A DNA stretch of 10,996 nt from Treponema sp. (GTDB taxonomy: Bacteria; Spirochaetota; Spirochaetia; Treponematales; Breznakiellaceae), in assembly GCA_031284105.1 (NCBI GenBank), contig JAITAN010000209.1, positions 1-10,996 on the forward strand, given 5' to 3'. Position numbers and translations under genes: made by a program. How positions within the stretch are numbered: the stretch's first letter is position 1; every line of letters starts with the position of its first letter. Below the pieces are notes generated by a model. It saw nothing but the letters and a program-made list of their open reading frames with translations, ran no database searches and had not been told where the DNA came from. This document shows, in pieces, positions 1 to 6,385 of the stretch.

Positions 1-23
1 CCTGGAAAACCGCTAACAACGAT

Positions 24-38
24 GCCCTCATGAAGGGC
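24..38 (-). terminator. Weak hairpin at the 3' end of the PPOX gene
   Basis: A 5-bp stem (GCCCT/AGGGC) with a 5-base loop overlaps the stop codon of the minus-strand gene. On the minus strand it is followed by a sequence with scattered T but no clean T-run. It could help end transcription of the PPOX gene, but the stem is short. Confidence 0.22.
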
Positions 39-493
39 TAACCGTTCTTCTTCCCGCTTATTTCGTCAATGCGTACTTTCCAGACGCCGGTTACGGCCAG
101 AGAGCGTTCTATTGCCTCGTCAAAAGCGGCCATGTTTCCCGGCGTATAGCGCGCGCAGATACGCTTCAGCGCACGGATTTTCTCATCCTTATCCGGTATC
201 TCTTCCGCAACGCCCGATACAACGGCGCTCTCATAATGCAGCGTAAACTTCCCTTCCGGCGCGCTTACCGCGCCTACAAAAGTGAGGCAAACCTTCGGAC
301 GCGCCCTCATGTTGGTGATTTTCTTTCCTTCGCGCGCGCAGTGAAAATACACGTATTCACCGTCCCGCACCGGCGACAGAGGCATACAATACGGCGTTCC
401 GTCATCATTCACCGTGGCAAGCGCGGCAAACGCCGCCCTGTCAATCACCTGCTCGGCATACGCTCTGTCCATTTCCCGATCTTTTCTTCGCAT
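38..493 (-). CDS. Pyridoxamine 5'-phosphate oxidase-family (Nim-like) FMN-binding protein
   Basis: A 151-residue protein of the split-barrel flavin-binding fold. The N-terminal MRRKDRE is typical of the NimA-like branch and supports this start over the Met at residue 8. A ribosome binding site AAGGA at 501-505 lies 7 bases upstream of the ATG. The segment around residues 22-60 (ALATVNDDGTPYCMPLSPV, then EYVYFHCAREGKK) has the usual pattern of beta strands around the FMN phosphate site. HYESAVVSGVAEEI at about residues 86-99 is the second conserved strand pair. Family members are cytosolic flavin- or heme-binding proteins, and some reduce nitroimidazoles. The substrate here cannot be told from sequence. 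The length is normal. The gene is divergent from coaW across 46 bp, and its ribosome binding site overlaps the -35 of the opposite promoter. Confidence 0.9.
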   Translation of the reverse strand: MRRKDREMDRAYAEQVIDRAAFAALATVNDDGTPYCMPLSPVRDGEYVYFHCAREGKKITNMRARPKVCLTFVGAVSAPEGKFTLHYESAVVSGVAEEIPDKDEKIRALKRICARYTPGNMAAFDEAIERSLAVTGVWKVRIDEISGKKNG

Positions 494-503
494 ATGTTTT
501 TCC

Positions 504-532
504 TTGACGCATAGAGTATATATATATTATAA
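504..532 (+). promoter_or_regulatory. Putative sigma-70 promoter of coaW
   Basis: TTGACG at 504-509 matches the -35 consensus in five of six bases. AT-rich -10 candidates follow: TTATAA at 527-532 (17-bp spacer) or TATTAT at 525-530 (15-bp spacer). The predicted transcription start would fall at about 537-540, on or next to the coaW ATG at 540, so the mRNA may have almost no leader. Confidence 0.5.
526..531 (-). promoter_or_regulatory. -10 box (TATAAT) for the divergent PPOX gene
   Basis: On the minus strand these six bases read as a perfect TATAAT. They lie 33 bases upstream of the PPOX start codon and allow a leader of about 25 nt that contains the AAGGA ribosome binding site. The matching -35 would lie inside the first codons of coaW and is weak. 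The two divergent -10 elements overlap, so only one polymerase can probably bind at a time. Confidence 0.4.
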
Positions 533-539
533 CATAGCT

Positions 540-1364
540 ATGGTTATTGGAATAGATATAGGCAGTACCACTACAAAGGCCGTTTCCATAGAGAATGGAG
601 CGGTTGTCAAAAAGATAAAGACCAAAGCGGTTGACGCGGTTACCTCGGCCGCAGGGGCTTTTGGGAAAATGCTCATAGAAAACGACATACAGATCGGGCA
701 GATTGAACGGATTATGATAACGGGCGCGGGCGCGACCAAGATCAAAAACGCTATTTTCGGTATTCCGACCAAGCGGGTTGACGAGATTGCGGCAATCGGC
801 GTAGGGGGAAAATTTCTCTCCGAAAAAGACTCCATTGTCATTGCGAATATCGGTACGGGCACGGCTATTATCGAGGTGAAAAAAGACAAAATCTCCCACA
901 TCGGCGGTTCCGGCGTGGGCGGCGGCACCATACTCGGACTTGCAAAGAAACTGCTCGCCACATCGCAGTTTAGCGCGGTCATGGAGCTTGCGAAAGACGG
1001 TAATCTGAATCAGGTAGACCTCCTCCTCGAAGACATCACGGACACGGGTATCAGCTTTCTCAACAAAGAAGCCACCGCGTCAAACTTCGGAAAGATGCTC
1101 GATTCAGCCCGCAATGAAGATATTGCGCTCGGTATCCTCAACATGGTGTATCAGGTCATCGGTATGCTTGCCGTGTTTGCGGCGAAATCAAAGAACATAG
1201 ACCGCGTTATCGTTACGGGCAATGGCAGCGCCAACCCCATAGGCAAAAACATTCTGGCGGCCATTACCGATATGTACCATATTCAATTTGAATATCCGTC
1301 AAACGCGGTCTATGCAACCGCCATAGGCGCGGGGCTTGCGGATCCCCCGTATATCACGCTATGA
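540..1364 (+). CDS. coaW: Type II pantothenate kinase (CoaW)
   Basis: A 274-residue cytosolic kinase of the ASKHA fold that phosphorylates pantothenate, the first step of coenzyme A synthesis. The phosphate-binding loop GIDIGSTTTK lies at residues 4-13. RVDEIAAIGVGGKFL at residues 79-93 supplies the likely catalytic base Glu82, by position relative to the eukaryotic and Staphylococcus enzymes. NIGTGTAI (103-110) and GGSGVGGGT (122-130) form the second nucleotide-binding segment, with a third glycine-rich piece (VTGNGSANP) near residue 223. The reading frame is open back to 414, but that would overlap the divergent gene, and homology begins at ATG 540. No Shine-Dalgarno sequence precedes this ATG and the promoter is immediately upstream, so translation may be leaderless. 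Type II enzymes of the Staphylococcus kind lack CoA feedback inhibition; whether that holds here is unknown. Confidence 0.92.
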   Translation: MVIGIDIGSTTTKAVSIENGAVVKKIKTKAVDAVTSAAGAFGKMLIENDIQIGQIERIMITGAGATKIKNAIFGIPTKRVDEIAAIGVGGKFLSEKDSIVIANIGTGTAIIEVKKDKISHIGGSGVGGGTILGLAKKLLATSQFSAVMELAKDGNLNQVDLLLEDITDTGISFLNKEATASNFGKMLDSARNEDIALGILNMVYQVIGMLAVFAAKSKNIDRVIVTGNGSANPIGKNILAAITDMYHIQFEYPSNAVYATAIGAGLADPPYITL

Positions 1365-1429
1365 ACAACGCCGTTGTGAACAACTCTGTTGCGCGTAACG
1401 AAGCTATGGTACCGGTTTGTACGCCATGA
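1361..1429 (+). CDS. 22-codon minicistron joining coaW to the kinase gene
   Basis: The ATG at 1361 overlaps the coaW stop as ATGA. The frame runs 22 codons and stops at a TGA (1427-1429) that overlaps the next gene's ATG (1426-1428), again as ATGA. The peptide starts MNNAVVNNSVARNEAM and has no recognised homology. Its first part comes from a 15-bp direct repeat (1363-1377 and 1378-1392), each copy carrying a small CAAC/GTTG inverted repeat. It may carry ribosomes from coaW to the kinase gene, which has no ribosome binding site of its own. It may equally be chance. Confidence 0.3.
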   Translation: MNNAVVNNSVARNEAMVPVCTP

Positions 1430-1998
1430 CCCCTGTTCTGCAAACAGAAATTATACGGAAGTCGCTGCATTTCCTCATTGGGTTCAGCCCGCTTTTGGCA
1501 TCAATCAACCGTCTGTGGACCGTTGTGCTGCTCGCTTGCGGCATGGTTTTTTACGCGGCCATGGAAATCCTGCGGCTTAAAGGCGTCCGTATTCCGCTTC
1601 TTTCACTGATAACCGAAAAGGCGATGCGCGAGCGGGACCGCGGGTTCGTAAAGGGACCGGTAACCCTTGGCATGGGAGCGCTTTTTTCCCTTCTGCTGTT
1701 TCCCCTCCCCATCGCGCACATCGCTATTTACGCGCTTGCCTTTGGAGACGGGCTTTCAAGTCTTGCGGGGAGGTTATTCGGGCGGTTCTACCCGCGCTTC
1801 CTGTGCGGAAAGAGCATAGAAGGCTCGGCAGCCTGCTTTGCGGCGGTTTTTTTAGCCGCGTTTTTGGTATCCCGTTCCGTGCGGATGAGCCTGATCGCCG
1901 CAGCAACGGCAACCGTCGTTGAAGCCCTTCCGCTCAAGGACTGGGACAACCTCGCAATTCCGCTTGCAACGGGCATGGCGCTTTCTTTTTTTTTATAA
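1426..1998 (+). CDS. SEC59-family polyprenol/diacylglycerol kinase-like membrane protein
   Basis: A 190-residue integral membrane protein with about five or six hydrophobic segments: roughly residues 16-50, 81-107, 133-150, 154-168 and 176-190. Family signatures are clear. RKxxH lies at 11-15, FGDGLSSLAGRLFGR at 106-120, GKSIEGSA at 128-135, and EALPLKDWDNLAIPL at 166-180. The family (COG0170) includes dolichol kinase, phytol kinase and DGK1-type CTP-dependent diacylglycerol kinase. The bacterial member probably phosphorylates a polyprenol or diacylglycerol at the membrane, but the exact lipid is not predictable. A TTG at 1417 would add three residues; ATG 1426 is preferred because it overlaps the minicistron stop. 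No good Shine-Dalgarno sequence is present. The length is typical for bacterial members. Confidence 0.82.
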   Translation: MTPVLQTEIIRKSLHFLIGFSPLLASINRLWTVVLLACGMVFYAAMEILRLKGVRIPLLSLITEKAMRERDRGFVKGPVTLGMGALFSLLLFPLPIAHIAIYALAFGDGLSSLAGRLFGRFYPRFLCGKSIEGSAACFAAVFLAAFLVSRSVRMSLIAAATATVVEALPLKDWDNLAIPLATGMALSFFL

Positions 1999-2131
1999 AA
2001 AAATATAGAAAATTATAGAAAATTATGAAGTCCGCCGTTTTTCTTCGAGGCATCCGTCTGTTTGAATATTTTGATACTGCGGATAAAAGCCCCGAACAGC
2101 GCGCCGGCGCGCCGCGCCGTCTATCAAGGCT

Positions 2132-2158
2132 GCCGCGTTCCCGCGCCGGAACCGCGGC
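2132..2158. terminator. GC-rich hairpin between convergent genes
   Basis: In the 174-bp gap between convergent genes, GCCGCGTTCC (2132-2141) pairs with GGAACCGCGGC (2148-2158), with one bulged base and a 6-base loop. No T-run follows on either strand, so it is not a classical intrinsic terminator. Its place between two convergent genes suggests a bidirectional stop or an mRNA 3' end. The rest of 1999-2172 holds a short AT-rich repeat (TATAGAAAAT twice, about 2003-2022) and a GGCGCGCC palindrome at 2106-2113. Confidence 0.35.
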
Positions 2159-2172
2159 AAAGCGCGGGCGGG

Positions 2173-4962
2173 CTACTTCAATCCCGCGGCTATATCCGGT
2201 CTTTTCCAGCGCGCCGCTACATCAGCGGGCGTTTCCCCCGATATGTTGCGGGCGTACTTATCCGCGCCGAGGCGGATAAGCTGGTTGGCTTCGTCAATCG
2301 TACCGTATTGGGCCGCGTAATGCAGAACCGTATTACCCGATCTATCTTTTGCGGCGATGGCGGGGCCTGAAAAAAGCGCCTCTACCGCATCTTTACCCTT
2401 GGCAAGCGCGATGGTCGCGGGGCTTTTGCCGTCTCCCGCTTCGGAAAATACATCGGAACCCGCAGCGGCCAAGATTGTCGCAAGGTCCCAGTTTTCTATA
2501 TCTATCGCAAGCCTCAAGGGAATCCTCCCGGTCGAATCAATGGCCGTGAGTTTCGCATTCTGGCCGATGATCGCCTGAACCATGGGCAGCGGCGCTTTAT
2601 CACGAATCGCGATATGCAGCGGGGATAACCCGTCGTCATCGGCAAGGAACACGCGGTTATTTGCAAGCAGCAGGCTTACCATGCCGGGAGAAGTAACAAT
2701 GGCGATGCGGAACGGCGTCTGTCCCTGTAAATTCCGCGCATGGATGGAAGCGCCCAGTTGTAGAAGCGCGCCCGCTAAATCGGTGCGGTTCATCTTAACC
2801 GCAAGGTGAAGCGGCGTATCGCCTACCATGTTTCTGGCGCCGACGTCCGCGCCCAAAGCCGCAAGCCGCGCGGCCGGATCCGAGAAGCCGCCCACAACGG
2901 CTTCCATAAGCGGGGTGTTGCCTTCCGCATCGCGCGCGTCGATATTCGCGCCGTTTTTGGTAAGGAGCAGTTCCAAGTTCGTATTGCCGAGCCGCACCGC
3001 ATCGTGCAGGGCTGTTTTACCGTTCAGCGCATGGGCGTTCACATCGATCTTCAGCGCGATGAGGGTTTCCGCCGCTTTGTCCGCGTCCCAGCGCACGGCC
3101 GCATGGAGCGCGGTATTGCCGAGCTTGTCCCGCGTATCGATAATGGGCGTATCGGCCGTCGTAACAAAAACGCGGATGGTCGACGGCGCGTTGTATCTGA
3201 CCGCGGTAAACAGGGGCGTTTCGCCGGTGGCGTTCTGGGCGTCAATAGCCGCGCCGAGTTCTACCATGCGCGGAATGTACGCATCAAGTTTCCACTGAGC
3301 CGCGTAATGCAGCGCGGTATTGCCAAGCCCATCCCGTGCGGTAAGCGTCTGGGAGGTAAGCATCCACTGCCGGAGTTTCCGGTCCGGGGAGAAAAAGGTC
3401 GTGTAGAGCGGGCTTTCGCCTTTGGCGTTAGCCGCGAATATGTCCGCGTTTCTGGAAAGAAGGAGCGTACCTATAGGTTCATCATTCTGCCTGACCGCTA
3501 TGGTAAGGCTCGTGTCCCCCGCCTTATTGCGCGCGTCAACCGGCGCGCCCTTATCAAGTATGGTAGTGATGGTATCGGCGCCGGCGCCGTATGCAACGGT
3601 AATGTGCAGAATCGTATTACCCGCGCCGTCGCTTTGCATAACGGTTTCCGGCGTGATGAGCAGGGGCAGCATGGCCGCGTTGCCGGTGAGTACTTTTTCA
3701 AAAGGCGTCAGCCCCGCATTATCCCCCGCGAAAATATCCGATTTATAATCAAGAAGCAGGGGAATATAGGCGGGTTTGTTTTCTTCAACCGCAAGATAGA
3801 GCGGCGTTTTTCCCTCAATGCTGCGGATAGACGCATCGGCGCCGCCTTCAAGCAGGAGCCGTACTATCGCGTTGTCCGCATTCAAAGTAATAACGATATG
3901 GAGCGGAGACTCGCCGTGTTCATCGCGGAGGTTGGGGTTTGCATCATGGGCAAGCAACAGGCTCAAAGCCTGTTGATGTACACCGGCGGGTATGGCGATG
4001 TGCATGATGGAGTTGCCTTTTGCATCCTGGGCGTTCACGTCCGCGCCTTTCGCGATGAGCATTTCCATACCGGCGATATGTCCGTTCATAGCCGCCTCAT
4101 GCAGGGGCGTTGAACCGGCCGCGGTTTTCATGCCGACGTCCGCGTCCCGGTCAAGCAGGTACGCGATAAGCCCCGTATACCCTTGGCGCGCGGCATAGTG
4201 CAGCGGCGTGATGCCGTCCCCGATGCGCAGATCGAAATTGGAGCTCCGTATCGCAGGCGCTATGTAGGTGAAGAGCGGCGCAGGCGAATACGCTCCGGCG
4301 CGGATGAGTATTTCCGCGGCTTCCATGTGAACTTTTGAGTCCGGGCGGCCCAATGCGAGATCGAGCAGGGTTTTCCCCTCAGCGTCCGCAGCGGTTATAA
4401 TGGAAGGCGTCTCTATCATCGCTTTCAGCACGGGTAGTTTCGTCAGCGCGACCGCAGCGGGCGTGGTGTTTTCGGGCATGGGTCTGAAAATTTCGGACTT
4501 ACCCTCGATAAGCGTATGAGTTGTCCGGGACTGGGCGTCCGTACCGCCGTCATTCGACACGTTTATTGCAAGAGGCGTCCGTCCCTGGGTATCCGGCGCG
4601 TTCACATCCGCGCCCATAAAAATAAAATACGCGGCCAACTGGTAATCGTTATTAGCGGCGGCATAGTGGAGGGGCGTCATCCCGTTTTCAGGGTTGACTT
4701 CGCGCACGTCAACCTCGCCGGTAAAGTACGCTTTCGCCTCCTCGCTGTTTCCGCTCCTCAGCGCGGCCCAGACGCCGCTCTCTTCCGGCAATTCGACTGC
4801 GGGTTCCGCGCCGGACGGCTCTTCCTTTGTATCGGGCTTTGATTTACAGGCATCGAACACAAGGATAGTGAGTATGCCGCTTATAAGAATAATCCGTTTT
4901 GCGATTTTTGATACAACAGCTTTTGAAAAGATTGAAAATATCGAAGGATTAATAATATTCAT
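2173..4962 (-). CDS. Giant ankyrin-repeat putative lipoprotein
   Basis: A 929-residue protein. Residues 1-38 hold basic residues (K14, K19, K22, R23), a hydrophobic core (about 25-36) and Cys39 in the context VFDAC. This is a loose spirochaete-like lipobox, so a lipid-anchored periplasmic or outer-surface protein is likely. An acidic linker (about 41-60) follows. From about residue 62 to the end I count roughly 25 ankyrin units of about 33 residues, most beginning G-x-TPLH-x-A. Clear ones start near 94 (GMTPLHYAA) and continue to the C-terminus, where the last is cut short (GETPADVAARWKRPDIAAGLK). Several units are degenerate, e.g. the second with an insert. Ankyrin arrays bind proteins, but the partner is unknown. 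Its ATG has no visible ribosome binding site and no better in-frame start exists. Confidence 0.9.
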   Translation of the reverse strand: MNIINPSIFSIFSKAVVSKIAKRIILISGILTILVFDACKSKPDTKEEPSGAEPAVELPEESGVWAALRSGNSEEAKAYFTGEVDVREVNPENGMTPLHYAAANNDYQLAAYFIFMGADVNAPDTQGRTPLAINVSNDGGTDAQSRTTHTLIEGKSEIFRPMPENTTPAAVALTKLPVLKAMIETPSIITAADAEGKTLLDLALGRPDSKVHMEAAEILIRAGAYSPAPLFTYIAPAIRSSNFDLRIGDGITPLHYAARQGYTGLIAYLLDRDADVGMKTAAGSTPLHEAAMNGHIAGMEMLIAKGADVNAQDAKGNSIMHIAIPAGVHQQALSLLLAHDANPNLRDEHGESPLHIVITLNADNAIVRLLLEGGADASIRSIEGKTPLYLAVEENKPAYIPLLLDYKSDIFAGDNAGLTPFEKVLTGNAAMLPLLITPETVMQSDGAGNTILHITVAYGAGADTITTILDKGAPVDARNKAGDTSLTIAVRQNDEPIGTLLLSRNADIFAANAKGESPLYTTFFSPDRKLRQWMLTSQTLTARDGLGNTALHYAAQWKLDAYIPRMVELGAAIDAQNATGETPLFTAVRYNAPSTIRVFVTTADTPIIDTRDKLGNTALHAAVRWDADKAAETLIALKIDVNAHALNGKTALHDAVRLGNTNLELLLTKNGANIDARDAEGNTPLMEAVVGGFSDPAARLAALGADVGARNMVGDTPLHLAVKMNRTDLAGALLQLGASIHARNLQGQTPFRIAIVTSPGMVSLLLANNRVFLADDDGLSPLHIAIRDKAPLPMVQAIIGQNAKLTAIDSTGRIPLRLAIDIENWDLATILAAAGSDVFSEAGDGKSPATIALAKGKDAVEALFSGPAIAAKDRSGNTVLHYAAQYGTIDEANQLIRLGADKYARNISGETPADVAARWKRPDIAAGLK

Positions 4963-5286
4963 ATTTTATTATCGGCAGATGGGGTATACCGCATAAATGC
5001 GGACGATACCGGTTCTAAAGCGCGTCATGCCTTCTTCCCCGTATGGGCAACGGACATTCGTACTTTAATATAAAAATGCGGCTATGAATAGTTTTGAATT
5101 TCGGCAGGTTTTACGTGAAATAATAACGCGCGTATCCCCTGACGTATATCTGACCAAAGAGACCCATTGAGAAACCTCACGGGTATACATGAGCGGATAA
5201 CTGCGAAAGTAATTCACCGCTATACTGAAAACAAACGCAATGATTTTGCATGGCGATTTAGGGGAAACTTGTACCTTAATAGGGGG
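4963..5286. other. Upstream region of the ankyrin gene
   Basis: No convincing gene lies here. It contains the 5' region of the minus-strand ankyrin gene, including a small hairpin CCGCA-TAAA-TGCGG at 4989-5002. AT-rich patches near 5063-5075 could serve as -10 boxes on either strand, but no well-spaced -35 is visible. A 28-codon plus-strand frame is listed separately. Just before the repeat array, 5266-5286 matches the first repeat unit in about 13 of 21 bases and may be a decayed extra copy. Confidence 0.4.
5084..5170 (+). CDS. Possible 28-residue small or decayed ORF
   Basis: ATG 5084 to TGA 5168-5170 encodes 28 residues beginning MNSFEFRQVLREIITRVSP, with a coding-like amphipathic composition. 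A second frame, open from 5143 (TTG at 5167), continues with similarly plausible residues (NLTGIHERITAKVIHRY) up to and into the repeat array. The two could be pieces of one gene broken by a frameshift near 5165. No ribosome binding site precedes the ATG, although an AT-rich -10-like patch (TAATATAA, 5066-5073) lies 10 bases upstream. I do not recognise the sequence, and chance is a fair explanation. Confidence 0.18.
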   Translation: MNSFEFRQVLREIITRVSPDVYLTKETH

Positions 5287-5622
5287 AAATTTCAAGTCAA
5301 TAGTTGGAAATTTCAAATCAAAATTTCCAAATTTCAAGTTAAAATTTTCAAATTTCAAGTCAATAGTTGGAAATTTCAAGTTAAAATTTTCAAATTTCAA
5401 GTTAAAATTTTCAAATTTCAAGTCAAAATTTCCAAATTTCAAGTTAAAATTTTCAAATTTCAAGTCAATAGTTGGAAATTTCAAGTCAAAATTTTCAAAT
5501 TTCAAGTCAAAATTTCTAAATTTCAAGTCAAAATTTTCAAATTTCAAGTCAAAATTTTCAAATTTTAAGTCAATGGTTTTAACCGGCAAGTCGATAGTTA
5601 CAACCGGCAAGTCGATAGGGAA
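5287..5622. repeat. Tandem array of sixteen 21-bp AT-rich repeats
   Basis: Sixteen contiguous 21-bp units begin at 5287 with no spacers. Most read AAATTTCAAG, then TCAAAATTTT plus one base. Units 1, 4 and 9 are identical variants ending CAATAGTTGG. Units 3, 5, 6 and 8 carry TTAAAATTTTC. Units 15 and 16 (5581-5622) are GC-shifted versions starting AACCGGCAAG. Units 2-4 and 7-9 match as blocks except for one base, so a 105-bp step is superimposed on the 21-bp period. The period equals two turns of B-DNA, and each unit holds an AAATTT and usually an AAAATTTT tract. All frames stay open because 21 is a multiple of 3, but no start site or ribosome binding site supports translation. Confidence 0.97.
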
Positions 5623-6096
5623 GCCCGTTCAAGGGGCATGTCCCCGGGCGCGTTCACGCAACGATAAGCGCGGCGCGGCGGGTATACTTTGCAAGGCGCA
5701 TTACCATTCGAGTTCGCCCATACGGGAACCGCGGCTTACATGAGGCGGCCGGATTGGGGGGTGGCGGAAGCCCCGCCTAAGCCCGTGAAACGGGCGGCGC
5801 GGGGCTGGAGACAGGGGGGCGCGGCGGGCGGGCCGCCGTATGCGGCCCCAAGTATGGAAACAGCGCCCCCCTCTTTATGAATAAACCGACGCTCCCCTAC
5901 GGTATTTTTAGCCTTTTCCAGCTTGAGCAAACCGTATGCACGCCGAAGGACGGAGCGGCGGGTAAAAAGCGCGGCGTTTTTTCAAGCCCGCGCCGATTGC
6001 GGGGGCATCCCGCGAACCCTGCGGAGACTCCCGTACCGCGGGTACGCGCCGCTCGATGCGCTCCGCCGCCGCGGACGTAGGACGAGCCGCCGGTTT
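5623..6096. other. GC-rich gene-free stretch between the two 21-bp arrays
   Basis: I see no supportable gene in these 474 bases. Base composition switches abruptly from the AT-rich array to long G and C runs. It holds the hairpin pair described separately (5769-5871) and a small dyad CGTACC-GCG-GGTACG at about 6032-6046. Open frames on either strand are arginine- and proline-rich, have no ribosome binding site and look like by-products of high GC. Confidence 0.5.
5769..5871. other. Pair of adjacent GC-rich hairpins
   Basis: Hairpin 1: AGCCCCGC (5769-5776) pairs with GCGGGGCT (5799-5806), and an inner stem GCCCG (5781-5785)/CGGGC (5791-5795) closes a TGAAA loop. Hairpin 2: GGGGGGCGC (5814-5822) pairs with GCGCCCCCC (5863-5871) and encloses GGGCCGC (5830-5836)/GCGGCCC (5842-5848) with a CGTAT loop. 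Only seven bases separate them. On the plus strand TCTTTATG follows. They may be a REP-like palindromic element, a structured RNA, or the terminator of an unseen small transcript. Confidence 0.5.
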
Positions 6097-6222
6097 TGTA
6101 GTACGCGCCATCGGTACTGTAGTACGCGCCATTAGTACTGTAGTACGAATCATCGGTACTGTAGTACGCGCTGTTCGTACTGTAGTACGGACCATCGGTA
6201 CCGTAGTGTAATACGGGCCCGT
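6097..6222. repeat. Second tandem 21-bp array with GTACT/AGTAC dyads
   Basis: Five clear 21-bp units start at 6097, 6118, 6139, 6160 and 6181, with a sixth decayed one at 6202. The shared start is TGTAGTACG and the shared end GTAC, with a variable middle. At each junction the sequence reads GTACT-GT-AGTAC, a 12-bp hyphenated dyad, at 6114-6125, 6135-6146, 6156-6167 and 6177-6188. It is unrelated in sequence to the 5287-5622 array but has the same period. A 10-bp palindrome ACGGGCCCGT closes the array at 6213-6222. Read on the minus strand it encodes a Tyr-rich heptapeptide repeat (YYSTDGA-like), but no translation start supports that. Confidence 0.93.
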
Positions 6223-6331
6223 GAGAAAAGGCTATAACGGAATCGGCGCGGGACGGGACGTCTATGCGCGGGCATGAGCGCATCCCCCAAGCGGACCGCG
6301 CTTTTTAGACGCATCCGGACAAAATCTTCCA

Positions 6332-6361
6332 TTGACAAGGGCGGTCATTTACAGTCATACT
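6332..6361 (+). promoter_or_regulatory. Promoter of the AmmeMemoRadiSam operon
   Basis: A perfect -35 TTGACA lies at 6332-6337 and CATACT (6356-6361) serves as -10, with an 18-bp spacer. Transcription would start at about 6368, giving an 18-nt leader that begins close to the AGGAG ribosome binding site (6370-6374). Confidence 0.6.
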
Positions 6362-6385
6362 AGCTTTATAGGAGCGGCGACTAGT

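Noticed and set aside
414..539. Upstream extension of coaW
   Set aside because: It would overlap the divergent PPOX gene and its promoter; homology begins at ATG 540.
2806..4113. 435-residue plus-strand frame
   Set aside because: It is antisense to the ankyrin gene, Arg-rich, and exists only because of the repeat-driven base pattern of that gene.
5065..5610. 181-residue minus-strand frame through the AT-rich array (LKFENF-type heptads)
   Set aside because: It starts with TTG without a ribosome binding site. A 21-bp period keeps all frames open automatically, and the non-repeat tail has no recognisable features.
5240..5743. Plus-strand frames through the same array
   Set aside because: Same reason: open only because the period is a multiple of three. 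No Shine-Dalgarno sequence is seen, and the frames run into GC-rich non-coding sequence.
5287..6222. CRISPR array
   Set aside because: Units are directly contiguous with no unique spacers, and no cas genes are present.
5897..6283. 128-residue minus-strand frame with Tyr-rich heptads (YYSTDGA-like)
   Set aside because: Some unit differences are synonymous, which is suggestive, but the ATG has no usable ribosome binding site and both ends are low-complexity Arg/Gly/Pro sequence. Kept only as a note.
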